From assembly GCA_004298905.1 (NCBI GenBank), contig SCTK01000014.1:1-64000 (forward strand): a stretch of 64,000 nt of DNA. The letters are read 5' to 3'. Of the stretch, positions 39,273 through 48,118 are shown in pieces (position 1 is the first letter of the stretch; every line of letters begins with the position of its first letter). A program made the translations under genes and the position numbers. Under the pieces are notes generated by a model, which was not told the DNA's origin, ran no database searches, and saw only the letters and a program-made list of their open reading frames with translations. Source of the stretch: Burkholderiaceae bacterium. Lineage in GTDB: Bacteria > Pseudomonadota > Gammaproteobacteria > Burkholderiales > Burkholderiaceae_D.

Positions 39273-39275
39273 GAT

Positions 39276-40037
39276 TCACTTTTCAATAAACATGACATCG
39301 CGCGGCAGCGGCAGCAGATGCTGCCCGCCATCAACGATCAGGGTCGTTCCAGTCACCGCGCGCGCAGCCACCAGATAGCAAACGGCGGCGGCGATGTCCT
39401 CGGAGGTGCTGGAATAGCCCAGCGGTGTTTTGGCGTGCGCCTTGATGAAACCGGCCTCGGTCTGTGCACCGCTCACGAGTGTAATGCCGGGCGCCACGCC
39501 CACCACGCGCAACTGCGGTGCCAATGCCTGCGCCAGCAAGATAGTCGCAGTTTCCAGCGCCGCTTTCGACAGGGTGTAGGAGAGAAAGTCGGGATTCAGA
39601 TTGTGCAGTTTCTGGTCGAGCAGATTGACCACCACACCCCGCGCATCGGCGGGCAGGCGCGCATGCAATTCACGCGCGAGCAGAATCGGCGCGGCCAGAT
39701 TCGGCAGCAGGTGCTGTTGCAGATTGGCGTAGGAAAAACTGGCGGCGGCGTCGAACGCGAAACATGAAGCGTTGTTGACCAGACAGATCACCGGCCCCAG
39801 CGCCTCGGCCTGTGGCAGCAGACCCAACACCGCCGCCTCATCCGCCAAATCGGCCTGCACGGCCAAAGCGCGGCGGCCCAAGGCTTCAATTTCCGCCACC
39901 GTCGCCTGCGCCTCGGCGGCCGATTGGCCGTAGTGCACCGCGATGTCCCAGCCCTGTCCGGCCAGTGCGAGCGCAATCGCCTTGCCCAGCCGCTTGGCCG
40001 CTCCGGTAACGAGCGCAACTTTGTGTGTGGAAGACAT
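39276..40037 (-). CDS. SDR oxidoreductase, FolM/pteridine reductase-like
   Basis: A 253-residue short-chain dehydrogenase with the cofactor motif TGAAKRLGKAIA at about residues 11-22 and LVNNASCFAFD in the active-site strand. The catalytic pair lies in SYTLSKAAL. The dihydrofolate/pteridine-reductase-like sequence NLLDQKLHNLNPDFLSYTLS suggests FolM-type dihydromonapterin reductase activity, and folB directly downstream fits this. I chose the ATG at 40037; an in-frame ATG exists at 40058. Confidence 0.85.
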   Translation of the reverse strand: MSSTHKVALVTGAAKRLGKAIALALAGQGWDIAVHYGQSAAEAQATVAEIEALGRRALAVQADLADEAAVLGLLPQAEALGPVICLVNNASCFAFDAAASFSYANLQQHLLPNLAAPILLARELHARLPADARGVVVNLLDQKLHNLNPDFLSYTLSKAALETATILLAQALAPQLRVVGVAPGITLVSGAQTEAGFIKAHAKTPLGYSSTSEDIAAAVCYLVAARAVTGTTLIVDGGQHLLPLPRDVMFIEK

Positions 40038-40090
40038 CGGAATGACCGCTAAGACCATGATTTATAAGGCCCGCAGTGTATCATCCGCGC

Positions 40091-41302
40091 ATGAAACTGA
40101 AGCCCCCGATGCAGCCCTCCACTCTGCCGAATCAGCTGCCCGCCCAACTGCCCGTGCCCGACGCATCCGCGCTCGCCCATAGCCAGCAATTGCAGAAAAT
40201 ACTGCTCCAACGCATCGAGGCCGCAGGCGGCTGGATGGGTTTCGACACCTACATGGAAACCGCGCTGTATGAACCCGGGCTGGGTTACTACAGCGGCGGC
40301 GCCACCAAGTTCGGCCCGGCAGGCGACTTTGTCACCGCGCCAGAACTCTCGCCGCTATTCGGTGCCACGCTGGCACGGCCCATCGCGGATTGGCTGCGCG
40401 CCAGCGCGTCGCAGGTGCTCGAATTCGGCGCCGGCAGCGGTGCGCTGGCGGCGCAATTGCTCAATGCACTGGGTTCGCAGGACTGCGCACCAGAGCAGTA
40501 TTTCATTCTCGAATTGAGTGGCACACTGCGGGCGCGCCAGCAGGAAACCCTGGCGCGTGTAGCGCCGCAATGGGCCGAGCGCGTGCGCTGGCTGGATGCG
40601 CTGCCGGAGAATTTTGACGGCGTGATGCTGGGCAATGAAGTGCTCGACGCCATGCCGGTGCGGCTGTTCGTCAAGCATGAGGGCTTGATCCGCGAGCGCG
40701 GGGTCGCATCTCATCGCGGGCAATGCGTGTTCGCCGATGCACCGGCCGATGCGGCCCTGGGTGCGCAGATCACCGCACTGGAAACACATCTGGGCGGCGC
40801 GCTGCCCGACGGTTATGTGTCCGAGGTCTGCCCGGCCGCCAGCGCCTTCATCGCCAGTGTGGCCGCGTGTTTGCAGCGTGGCGTCGTGCTGTTGATCGAC
40901 TATGGTTTTCCAGCGCGCGAGTATTACCATCCGCAACGCACGCAAGGCACCTTGATGTGCCACTACCGCCATCACGCGCATGGCGATCCCTTTCTCTATC
41001 CCGGTCTGCAAGACATCACCGCCCACGTCGATTTCTCCGCGCTTGCGCACGCCGCACACGACGCGGGGCTGACGCTGCTGGGTTACACCAGTCAAGCCCG
41101 CGCCCTGATCAATGCCGGCATCACCGAACTCGCCGCCAATCTTGACCGCAACGATCTGGCAACTTTTCTACCGGCAGCGCGCGGACTGCAAACCCTGATG
41201 GCAGAAAGCGAAATGGGTGAATTGTTCAAGATGATCGCGTTTGGCACGGGCAGCACAAATTTCGACACCACCCTCTTCAACCAGGGCAATCGTCACCTCT
41301 AG
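40091..41302 (+). CDS. MidA/NDUFAF7-type SAM-dependent methyltransferase
   Basis: The 403-residue protein is of the family formerly DUF185, whose mitochondrial member NDUFAF7 methylates a complex I subunit. The SAM loop is LEFGAGSGALAAQLL. GYYSGGATKFGPAGDFVTAP precedes it, and LLIDYGFPAREYYHPQRTQ is a strong signature. The bacterial substrate is unknown. It starts at the ATG at 40091, divergent from the SDR gene with 53 bases between. Ten bases after its stop lies a remnant of the xerC 3' end on the opposite strand. Confidence 0.88.
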   Translation: MKLKPPMQPSTLPNQLPAQLPVPDASALAHSQQLQKILLQRIEAAGGWMGFDTYMETALYEPGLGYYSGGATKFGPAGDFVTAPELSPLFGATLARPIADWLRASASQVLEFGAGSGALAAQLLNALGSQDCAPEQYFILELSGTLRARQQETLARVAPQWAERVRWLDALPENFDGVMLGNEVLDAMPVRLFVKHEGLIRERGVASHRGQCVFADAPADAALGAQITALETHLGGALPDGYVSEVCPAASAFIASVAACLQRGVVLLIDYGFPAREYYHPQRTQGTLMCHYRHHAHGDPFLYPGLQDITAHVDFSALAHAAHDAGLTLLGYTSQARALINAGITELAANLDRNDLATFLPAARGLQTLMAESEMGELFKMIAFGTGSTNFDTTLFNQGNRHL

Positions 41303-41311
41303 CCGGCACAC

Positions 41312-41359
41312 TCATGCCTCGTTTTTATCCTTGCGCTTGGCGCGCGGATGCGCGGCATC
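41312..41359 (-). pseudogene. xerC: Orphan xerC 3'-end fragment
   Basis: On the minus strand these 15 codons plus stop read DAAHPRAKRKDKNEA. The first 11 residues are identical to the last 11 of the intact XerC encoded at 42158-43108, yet nine of the 11 codons differ at the DNA level, all synonymously. The fragment ends abruptly at an inverted repeat (41364-41431). It looks like the original native xerC tail, left behind when foreign DNA carrying a diverged xerC end and a lipoprotein gene replaced or split the locus. Confidence 0.7.
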
Positions 41360-41363
41360 GCAT

Positions 41364-41431
41364 CCAAAGGTACCGGAGTCGAATTCTTTCTTTGCCATGG
41401 CGGAAAAATAAATCGACTCCGGTACCTTTGG
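41364..41431. repeat. Inverted repeat with ccggtacc core
   Basis: Bases 41364-41382 are the perfect 19-base reverse complement of 41413-41431, around a 30-base spacer. The core aaaggtaccggagt recurs at 56597-56610, and ccggtaccttt at 54704-54714. The element sits exactly between the orphan xerC tail and the lipoprotein gene. Confidence 0.85.
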
Positions 41432-41440
41432 TTTGAGAAT

Positions 41441-42028
41441 TTAGAAATTGCTTTTGTACGCTGGGTCAATCCGCTTCTGATCCTTCTGGTAAGCAGAATC
41501 ACCATTCATTTCCTTGCTTTCCTTCTTTTGCAAGGTTAAAAATTTCATATCTTCTGGTGGGATACTTTCGATCAGCATATTGACGTCATAGATTGCCACT
41601 GGAATTTCCTCAAAGGCTATCCGCTTCCATTGCTTGTCCACAAACACAAAACCAATGTAGGGCGGACGAGGTTTGCCATAGAGGTCGAATTCGTAGCCTG
41701 TGGGCGGCCACCCGACAACATAGAGATGTCCGTTGTGGACATTTAAAATACGCGGCGTAAGATTCTCATGCCACACAATCGGCTGCGCGCCGAACTCCGG
41801 CAGATTGATCATGAGCCATGCTTCCCGGGCAATGCAGCGTGCATAATTCCCTCCGGTATATGCCCCCTGGCAACGCTTCTTCTGAGTCACCACGATCACC
41901 CGCCCATCATTGAGCTTGACCTCTTCCTGCCAGACCCGGTACTCCGAGCTAGGTAGGTTGCCTGCGCAACCAGGAAATGCACAGAACCCTCCCAGGACAA
42001 TCACCAGTCGAACCAGTTTTTTCAGCAT
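41441..42028 (-). CDS. Hypothetical lipoprotein
   Basis: The 195-residue precursor has a hydrophobic signal VRLVIVLGGFCAFPGC with a lipobox-like cysteine at residue 21, so it is probably a lipoprotein. The mature part contains VWQEEVKLNDGRVIVVTQKK and PPTGYEFDLYGKPRPPYIGF. I do not recognise a family. The start at 42028 has ggaaag seven bases upstream. It overlaps by atgctga a short frame (MKKLTWAAVMKGKTPC) that may be a coupled leader. It is A/T-richer than its neighbours and is inserted between two copies of the xerC 3' end, which suggests acquisition by transfer. Confidence 0.7.
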   Translation of the reverse strand: MLKKLVRLVIVLGGFCAFPGCAGNLPSSEYRVWQEEVKLNDGRVIVVTQKKRCQGAYTGGNYARCIAREAWLMINLPEFGAQPIVWHENLTPRILNVHNGHLYVVGWPPTGYEFDLYGKPRPPYIGFVFVDKQWKRIAFEEIPVAIYDVNMLIESIPPEDMKFLTLQKKESKEMNGDSAYQKDQKRIDPAYKSNF

Positions 42029-42157
42029 GGTGTCTTTCCTTTCATCACTGCAGCCCAAGTAAGTTTCTTCATGCCGCCATCTCCCCAAATATAACGGCGC
42101 CAAAGCCGCATTCTTTTTTCGTGTCTCATAGCCCCAACCCTCTCTACGTCCCTGCGC

Positions 42158-43108
42158 TTAGTCTTTTCTCTTCGCCCGCGGATGGGCTGCGTCGTAAGCC
42201 TTTGCCAGATGTTGCCAATCGAGACGCGTGTAGATTTGCGTGGTGGTGATGCTGGCGTGGCCGAGCAATTCCTGCACCGCGCGCAGATCGCCCGACGATT
42301 GCAGCAAATGGCTGGCGAAGGAATGTCGCAACACATGCGGGTGCACCTGGGCGGGAATGCCGAGCTTGATCGCCAGCGCGTGCAGGCGCGCCTGTATCGT
42401 GCGCGGCGACAGGCGGGCGCCGCGCGGGCTGAGGAACAGCGGTGCGGCATCCTGTTTCACCCATTGCGGACGTTGTGCCAGCCAGGCGCGCAGCGCGGCC
42501 ACGGCATAGCGGCCGATGGGCAGGGTGCGCATCTTGCTGCCCTTGCCGGTCACAGTGACGGCCGCGGCGTCCAGATCGATCCAGCCCTGCGAGGTGTGCT
42601 GCGCATCGGCCTGGTAGTGCACATCGAGGCTCACCAATTCGGACAGCCGCAGGCCGGAGGAATAAAACAATTCGAGAATGGCCTTGTCGCGCACACTGGC
42701 GATGTCATCGGTGGCAGACGCACCCACCAGTTGCATCGCTTGATCGGGCGACAGCGCCTTGGGCAAGGTCTTGGCCGCTTTCGGCGCGCGCAGTCCGGCG
42801 AGCGGATTGCTGCCGACTTCACTCTGCACTGCCAGCCATTCATACAAGCCGCGCCAGGACGAGAGCAAGCGCGCCAGTGAACGCGGTTGCAAACCAGCGC
42901 CGTGCAATTGCGCCACCGCACGGCGCAGCGTGTGCGGCGGCAGCGTTTGCACCGGCTGCGCGGCGGCGATCTGCAACAGCTTGTGCAGATCGCGCTGGTA
43001 ATTGTTCAGGGTATGATCGGCGAGGCGGCGCTCGATGCGCAGATGTTCGAGATAGCGTTCGAGCAGCGCTTGATTTGCTGCGTTGATCGGGGTGATGACC
43101 TCCGCCAC
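42158..43108 (-). CDS. xerC: Tyrosine recombinase XerC
   Basis: XerC, with XerD, resolves chromosome dimers at dif during division. The 316-residue protein has an N-terminal SAM-like domain (RHLRIERRLADHTLNNYQRD region) and the catalytic domain with LFYSSGLRLSELVSLDV, HPHVLRHSFASHLLQ and GHASITTTQIYTRLD, giving the R-H-R-H-Y set. It lies 15 bases after the DUF484 gene, the standard dapF-DUF484-xerC order. Its last codons use rarer synonyms than an orphan copy of the same tail 800 bases away. Confidence 0.96.
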   Translation of the reverse strand: MAEVITPINAANQALLERYLEHLRIERRLADHTLNNYQRDLHKLLQIAAAQPVQTLPPHTLRRAVAQLHGAGLQPRSLARLLSSWRGLYEWLAVQSEVGSNPLAGLRAPKAAKTLPKALSPDQAMQLVGASATDDIASVRDKAILELFYSSGLRLSELVSLDVHYQADAQHTSQGWIDLDAAAVTVTGKGSKMRTLPIGRYAVAALRAWLAQRPQWVKQDAAPLFLSPRGARLSPRTIQARLHALAIKLGIPAQVHPHVLRHSFASHLLQSSGDLRAVQELLGHASITTTQIYTRLDWQHLAKAYDAAHPRAKRKD

Positions 43109-43123
43109 GCGCGTCGGTTCCGG

Positions 43124-43810
43124 TCAGTCGACCATGCGCGCCAGCGCGGCGCTGGCGAAGTCGCCGATGCGTTCGAGAAACACGGTGCCGTGCGCATCGG
43201 AGAAACGATTCGCGTCGCGCGCGCCCAGCACCAGCAAACCGAACGATTCGGCGGCGTTGCCCTTGCCGCGCGGCGTGCGCAGGGCAATCAAGGCCAGTGA
43301 TTCGATCGGGCGTCCGGCGTCCGGCAACCAGGCCACGGCATCGAACTTGGCATCGGCCGCACCGCAATAGGGTTTGGCCAGACTGTTGGCGAACAGGATG
43401 GTGTCGACCGGCACTGGCTGGGCATAAGGCAGATTGGAAAATTCATCCTTCAAACCCCACAGCCGCAAGGCGACATCGGGCAACTCGAATTGCTGCGACA
43501 GTTCGAGCAACAAGGTGGCGGGCAGATGCGCCGCATCGCTCTGCAACAACATCGCGCGTGACCAGCGCTGCATTTTTTCCGCGGTGACATCGTTTTGCAA
43601 GCCGTTGTGTACCAGCTCGGCGAGCTTGCGTTCGAGCGCCTTGTTCTTCTCGCGCAGCGTCAGCATTTGCCGTTCCGACAGTGGAATCGCGCGTCCGCCA
43701 TGCGGATGCGGGATGCTGATCTGGTTCAACAACTCGGCATAGTCGTTGAAGAATTCAGGGTGCCGCTGCAAATACGCGGCGACATTTTCGGGGGTCAGAT
43801 TTGTGCTCAT
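43124..43810 (-). CDS. DUF484 GAF-like protein
   Basis: The 228-residue protein starts MSTNLTPENVAAYLQRHPEF, followed by SIPHPHGGRAIPLSERQMLT. A short coiled coil (REKNKALERKLAELVHNG) and a GAF-like C-terminal domain (LALIALRTPRGKGNAAESFG) follow. DUF484 proteins are conserved between dapF and xerC, but their function is not established. I use the ATG at 43810, ten bases after dapF, not the frame opening at 43843 within dapF. Confidence 0.92.
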   Translation of the reverse strand: MSTNLTPENVAAYLQRHPEFFNDYAELLNQISIPHPHGGRAIPLSERQMLTLREKNKALERKLAELVHNGLQNDVTAEKMQRWSRAMLLQSDAAHLPATLLLELSQQFELPDVALRLWGLKDEFSNLPYAQPVPVDTILFANSLAKPYCGAADAKFDAVAWLPDAGRPIESLALIALRTPRGKGNAAESFGLLVLGARDANRFSDAHGTVFLERIGDFASAALARMVD

Positions 43811-43820
43811 CGAGATTCGA

Positions 43821-44672
43821 TCAAAGTGTGATTTCGCCTTCAAAAACTGTCACGGCCGGGCCGGTCAGCCACACCGCGTCACCGTCCCAGGCAATGCCCA
43901 GCGTGCCACCACGGGTGCGCACCTGCACGGGAGAATCGAGCAAGCCGCGCCGGATGCCGGCCACCACCGCCGCACACGCGCCGGTGCCGCACGCCAGCGT
44001 TTCGCCCGCGCCGCGTTCCCACACGCGCAGGGCAATCTGATGGCGGTCGATGATTTGCATGAAACCGGCATTGACCCGCTGCGGAAAGCGCGGATGATGT
44101 TCGATCAAGGGTCCCTGCACCGCCACCGGCGCGGTCTCGACATCGGCCACCACTTGCACCGCATGCGGGTTGCCCATCGACACCAATGACAGTTGCACCA
44201 CTTCGCCCGCCACACCCAGCGGCCACAACTGATCTTCGTGCTGCGTTTGCGGTTGCAAGCCTTCGCTGTCGAAGGGAATCTGCGCCGGCGCCGTGCGCGG
44301 CGCGCCCATGTTGACGGTGACCTGACCGTTGGTTTCCAATCGCGGCGTGATCAAACCACACATCGTCTCGACTGTGATTTCGGTTTTCTGTGTCAATTTT
44401 TTATCGTGCACGAAGCGGACGAAACAACGCGCGCCATTGCCGCATTGTTCGACTTCGCCGCCATCGGCATTGAAGATGCGGTAGCGAAAATCGGCCGCCG
44501 GATTTTGCGCTGCTTCGACCACGAGGATTTGATCCGCGCCGACACCGAAGTGGCGGTCGGCCAGTGCCCGCCATTGCGCGGCGGACAGATCGAGTTGCTG
44601 ATGGATGCCATCCAGCACGATAAAGTCGTTGCCGGCGCCATGCATCTTGGTGAATTTCAGTTTGATGGCCAT
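43821..44672 (-). CDS. dapF: Diaminopimelate epimerase
   Basis: DapF interconverts LL- and meso-diaminopimelate for lysine and peptidoglycan synthesis. The 283-residue protein begins [17 protein letters not shown]. The two catalytic cysteines are in [13 protein letters not shown] and [16 protein letters not shown], both conserved. The ATG at 44672 gives the family N-terminus; the longer frame to 44702 does not. It is 30 bases downstream of cca and leads the dapF-DUF484-xerC set. Confidence 0.97.
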   Translation of the reverse strand: MAIKLKFTKMHGAGNDFIVLDGIHQQLDLSAAQWRALADRHFGVGADQILVVEAAQNPAADFRYRIFNADGGEVEQCGNGARCFVRFVHDKKLTQKTEITVETMCGLITPRLETNGQVTVNMGAPRTAPAQIPFDSEGLQPQTQHEDQLWPLGVAGEVVQLSLVSMGNPHAVQVVADVETAPVAVQGPLIEHHPRFPQRVNAGFMQIIDRHQIALRVWERGAGETLACGTGACAAVVAGIRRGLLDSPVQVRTRGGTLGIAWDGDAVWLTGPAVTVFEGEITL

Positions 44673-44702
44673 GCGAGGAATTATCGCATGGCTTGCCGCC
44701 AT

Positions 44703-45944
44703 TCAAGCAACGCCGGCGCGTTCGATGGCTGCGCAACGGGCCGCATGAATGCGGTCGCGGATCAGTGGCGCGTTATTCTCACACTCGGCAGCAATCGCGC
44801 CGGCATCCACGGTCTGAACCACGCGCAAGGCTTCCAGCAGCCGCGCCTGCTGCGGATAAGGACAGTCTTCAAAATCCTTGCGCCCGCGCGCATCGCACAG
44901 ACAAGCCAGCAGCATGTCGGCGAAGCGTTGCGGCTTGCGCAAGGCATCGCTGCGTTCCAGCAGGCGCACCAGCGCCGCAGCGGAAAATTCCTGCGACTGA
45001 TGCACATGCCCATGCTCGCGCGCGGTCAGCACCGCCAGATCGCGGCAGTCGTTCGGCACCTTGAGGCGCTGACAGACTTTTTCCAGCAACTTGACGCTGC
45101 GTTCTTCGTGGCCGAGATGGCGCGGCAGGATGTCCGGTGGTGTCGTGCCCTTGCCCAGATCGTGGGTCAGCGCGGCAAAGCGGATCGGCAGGCTGAAATT
45201 CTGTCGCGCGGCGTAATCGACCACCATCATGACGTGTACCAGCGTATCGATTTCAGGATGATAGTCGGCGCGTTGCGGCACGCCGTCGAGCGCCTCCACC
45301 TCGGGCAGGATACGTACCAGCGCGTCGCACTGACGCAGAATGTCGAACATGCGTGAGGGTTTGCCTTCCATCAGCCCGCGCGACAGTTCCTGCCATACGC
45401 GTTCGGGCACCAGCGCGTCAAGCTCGCCCGCGGCAGCGATATCCTGCGCCAGCACGATGGTTTCGACTGCGACGGTGAAATCGCCATAGCGCGCGGCAAA
45501 GCGCGCGAGGCGCAGCACGCGCAGCGGATCTTCTATAAAGGCTGGGCTGACGTGGCGCAGAATTTTCTTTTGCAGATCGCGCTGACCATTGAAGGGGTCG
45601 ATCAGCTCGCCCTGACCACCGTCGGGTAACACTTCGCGCGCCATCGCGTTGATGGTCAGATCGCGCCGCGCCAGATCCTGCTCCAGCGTGACATCGGGGG
45701 CGGCATGAAACTGGAAACCCTTGTAACCCGGCGCGGTCTTGCGCTCGGTGCGCGCCAGCGCGTATTCGTCTTGCGTTTCGGGATGGAGAAATACCGGAAA
45801 GTCGGCGCCGACCGGACGATAGCCGAGGTCGAGCATCTGCTGTGGCGTGGCACCGACGACGACAAAATCGCGATCCTGAATCTGCGCTTCCGGCAACCCC
45901 AGCAAGGCATCGCGCACACTGCCACCGACGGCGTAGATTTTCAT
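44703..45944 (-). CDS. cca: tRNA CCA nucleotidyltransferase with HD domain
   Basis: Adds or repairs the CCA end of tRNA. The 413-residue length matches E. coli Cca. The nucleotidyltransferase signature is VGGSVRDALLG with metal aspartates in QDRDFVVVG (about D24 and D26). RRDLTINAMARE and PLRVLRLARFAARYG follow, and the C-terminal HD phosphohydrolase domain contains FAALTHDLGKGTTP. The frame continues to 46343, overlapping slt, but the ATG at 45944 gives the conserved start. It follows slt by 26 bases. Confidence 0.96.
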   Translation of the reverse strand: MKIYAVGGSVRDALLGLPEAQIQDRDFVVVGATPQQMLDLGYRPVGADFPVFLHPETQDEYALARTERKTAPGYKGFQFHAAPDVTLEQDLARRDLTINAMAREVLPDGGQGELIDPFNGQRDLQKKILRHVSPAFIEDPLRVLRLARFAARYGDFTVAVETIVLAQDIAAAGELDALVPERVWQELSRGLMEGKPSRMFDILRQCDALVRILPEVEALDGVPQRADYHPEIDTLVHVMMVVDYAARQNFSLPIRFAALTHDLGKGTTPPDILPRHLGHEERSVKLLEKVCQRLKVPNDCRDLAVLTAREHGHVHQSQEFSAAALVRLLERSDALRKPQRFADMLLACLCDARGRKDFEDCPYPQQARLLEALRVVQTVDAGAIAAECENNAPLIRDRIHAARCAAIERAGVA

Positions 45945-45970
45945 AGCGGTTCGGAATCGGAATTCAGTTT

Positions 45971-48061
45971 TTACGGTAAATCGGTGCCGCCTGCATCCTT
46001 GGGCGCGATCGTGCCCAGCCGCGCCTTGATCGATTGCGGCTTGCCTTCCCACAGGGCAGCGTAATCGACGGCATTGGACAAGACTTGTTTGACGTAATCG
46101 CGCGTTTCGGAAAAGGGAATGGTCTCGGCAAAAATCGCACCTTCGACCGGCGCCTTCAAACTGGCGCGCCAGTCGCGCGAACGTCGCGGGCCGGCATTGT
46201 AGGCGGCCGAAGCGAGCACGACCGATTGATCGAGATCGTCGAGCACCATGCGGAAATAATTCGTGCCCAACACGATATTGGTTTCGACCTCGCTCAAGTC
46301 GCGCTTGCGGTAATCCTTCAGACCCAGTTTCTGCGCCACCCAATGCGCCGTATGCGGCATCAGTTGCATCAAGCCGTGCGCGCCAGCCGACGATTGCGCG
46401 ATCTGGGCGAAACGGGATTCCTGCCGGATCAAGCCATAGATCGTCGCGCTATCGAGATTCAGACGGCTGGCTTGTTCCTGCATCAACGCCCGATGCGGGC
46501 TGGGAAAACGCAGCGCGAAATCATGTTCCAGCCGCGTGCGTTCTGCCGCATTGATCGAGCGGTCGAGAATTTCATGGCGGCTTGCCAGATCGGCCGCCGC
46601 CAGCAATTGCCGGTCATTCAAGCCACGGCAGCCCCAATTCCATTCGCGCTTGGCTTCCATGATCAAGTCCAGCTGGTAAAACGCCAGTGCGCGCCGAAAA
46701 TGCGGACTGTCCTCGGCCGCCTGAATTTCTTCCGCAGTCGGCGCGGCAGCACGGGGCGGCGTGACGATGTTCAAGCCCAGTTCTTCCTGTGCCAGCTTGG
46801 CGTAAAACGTGTATTGCAATGCCAGCCGCATATATTGCGCGCGCGCTTTGTCAGCCATGCCTTGTGCCTGATAGGCACGGCCCAGCCAGTAGATCCAGGC
46901 ATGCTCGCTTTGCAGGCTGGCCGGCATGCGTTCGATACTGCGCCGCACGGCATCCCAGTCCTGCGCACGCAGCGCGGTGCGCGCATGCCATTCGTACACT
47001 TCGTCGGCAAATTGCAGCGGCGGCATGGTGTTCTGTGCGCTTTGCGCGGCCAGTGCTTGTGCGCGGTCAAACCAGGCCAGCGCGGCAGGCTTCAATTCGC
47101 GTGCCGCCGACAAGGCGATCCGGCTCCACACATAGGCCTGCTGCGCCGGAGTCAACTGTTTGAACAATGCACTGTCGGCCTGGGCCGCGGCAACCTCCGG
47201 CGCGCCCGGCGCCATGCGCACCAGCGCCAGCACCAGCAATTCCTGATCGGTAGCATCGCGCACCGTGGCCGGATGGTGCGCCAGCCAGTGTGCCGCGCTT
47301 TTAATAATCTGGTCGAGCGCGGGTTGCACCGGTTCGGACAGATGCTCTGCGACATGCCGCATCGCCGTGCCGTAGTTACCCTCGGACAGCAGGCGCAGAC
47401 GTTGCCAGAGCACATCGCGCGGGACCAAACCGGCGCTCACCAGTGCCCGCGTCAAGGCAATGCAACCCGGCCCCAGGGGATGCTGACTCAGCAAGGGCTC
47501 GCGTGCCAGCAACGCCACCGGCATCAACTCCGGCGCAGCGGCCTGCCCGGCCGCCTCTTTCTGATAACGTGACAACAGCGCATAGCAGCGCACATCTGGC
47601 TCGTCATTCAGCGTCCACTGCGCCAACTGCGCGTCGAACAGCGGCCATGCCTCGGCCTCGCCTAGTTTCAACAACCAGTCACGGCGCAGCAGTTCCGCAG
47701 CGAGACTGCCGGGATGCTGTTGCAACCAGAGTGCGATTTCGTCGAACAAGGCACTGCGTTCGTCATCGCCGACATTGGGTGCATTGCTCAGGCGCGTCCG
47801 CAAGGCCCAGGATTCGACATACTCATGCAAGGGGTGGCCATTGCTTTGCTGCGCCAACTCCTGCAAACGCCGGATGTCGGCACTGGAGTGCGCATTGCTG
47901 CTGAACAGTTGATGGGCACGCAACACTGCTTCACCCGCATTGAGCAACGGCTCCGGTGCCGCGTGCGCCTTTCCATGTGTTGCGAAAAGCGCGAGTGCTC
48001 CCAGCACCAACAGCAGGTGCCATCGTTGTAAAAATTTATTAAATGAAATGGTCGAGTACAC
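45971..48061 (-). CDS. slt: Soluble lytic murein transglycosylase
   Basis: Slt70-type enzyme that cleaves glycan strands to 1,6-anhydro-MurNAc ends, supplying the substrate recycled by AnmK. The 696-residue precursor has a signal peptide cut after KAHAA. A long alpha-helical ring domain follows, then the catalytic domain with the glutamate in IYGLIRQESRFAQIAQSSAG, then GLMQLMPHTAHWVAQKLG and ASAAYNAGPRR. The start is GTG at 48061; an internal ATG is out of frame. It is divergent from the cyclo-ligase gene, 57 bases apart. Confidence 0.94.
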   Translation of the reverse strand: MYSTISFNKFLQRWHLLLVLGALALFATHGKAHAAPEPLLNAGEAVLRAHQLFSSNAHSSADIRRLQELAQQSNGHPLHEYVESWALRTRLSNAPNVGDDERSALFDEIALWLQQHPGSLAAELLRRDWLLKLGEAEAWPLFDAQLAQWTLNDEPDVRCYALLSRYQKEAAGQAAAPELMPVALLAREPLLSQHPLGPGCIALTRALVSAGLVPRDVLWQRLRLLSEGNYGTAMRHVAEHLSEPVQPALDQIIKSAAHWLAHHPATVRDATDQELLVLALVRMAPGAPEVAAAQADSALFKQLTPAQQAYVWSRIALSAARELKPAALAWFDRAQALAAQSAQNTMPPLQFADEVYEWHARTALRAQDWDAVRRSIERMPASLQSEHAWIYWLGRAYQAQGMADKARAQYMRLALQYTFYAKLAQEELGLNIVTPPRAAAPTAEEIQAAEDSPHFRRALAFYQLDLIMEAKREWNWGCRGLNDRQLLAAADLASRHEILDRSINAAERTRLEHDFALRFPSPHRALMQEQASRLNLDSATIYGLIRQESRFAQIAQSSAGAHGLMQLMPHTAHWVAQKLGLKDYRKRDLSEVETNIVLGTNYFRMVLDDLDQSVVLASAAYNAGPRRSRDWRASLKAPVEGAIFAETIPFSETRDYVKQVLSNAVDYAALWEGKPQSIKARLGTIAPKDAGGTDLP

Positions 48062-48118
48062 TGCTGCTATCTGCCGTTTGCCATTGTCCTGTGAGTTTTG
48101 TCAGCATAGCATGCACGT

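Noticed and set aside
42158-43108. Tyrosine recombinase as the integrase of a mobile element
   Set aside because: Full match to XerC in its normal dapF-DUF484-xerC context, so it is a housekeeping recombinase, although its 3' end is scarred.
46034-47572. 512-codon plus-strand frame opposite slt
   Set aside because: Shadow of slt; no recognisable protein features.
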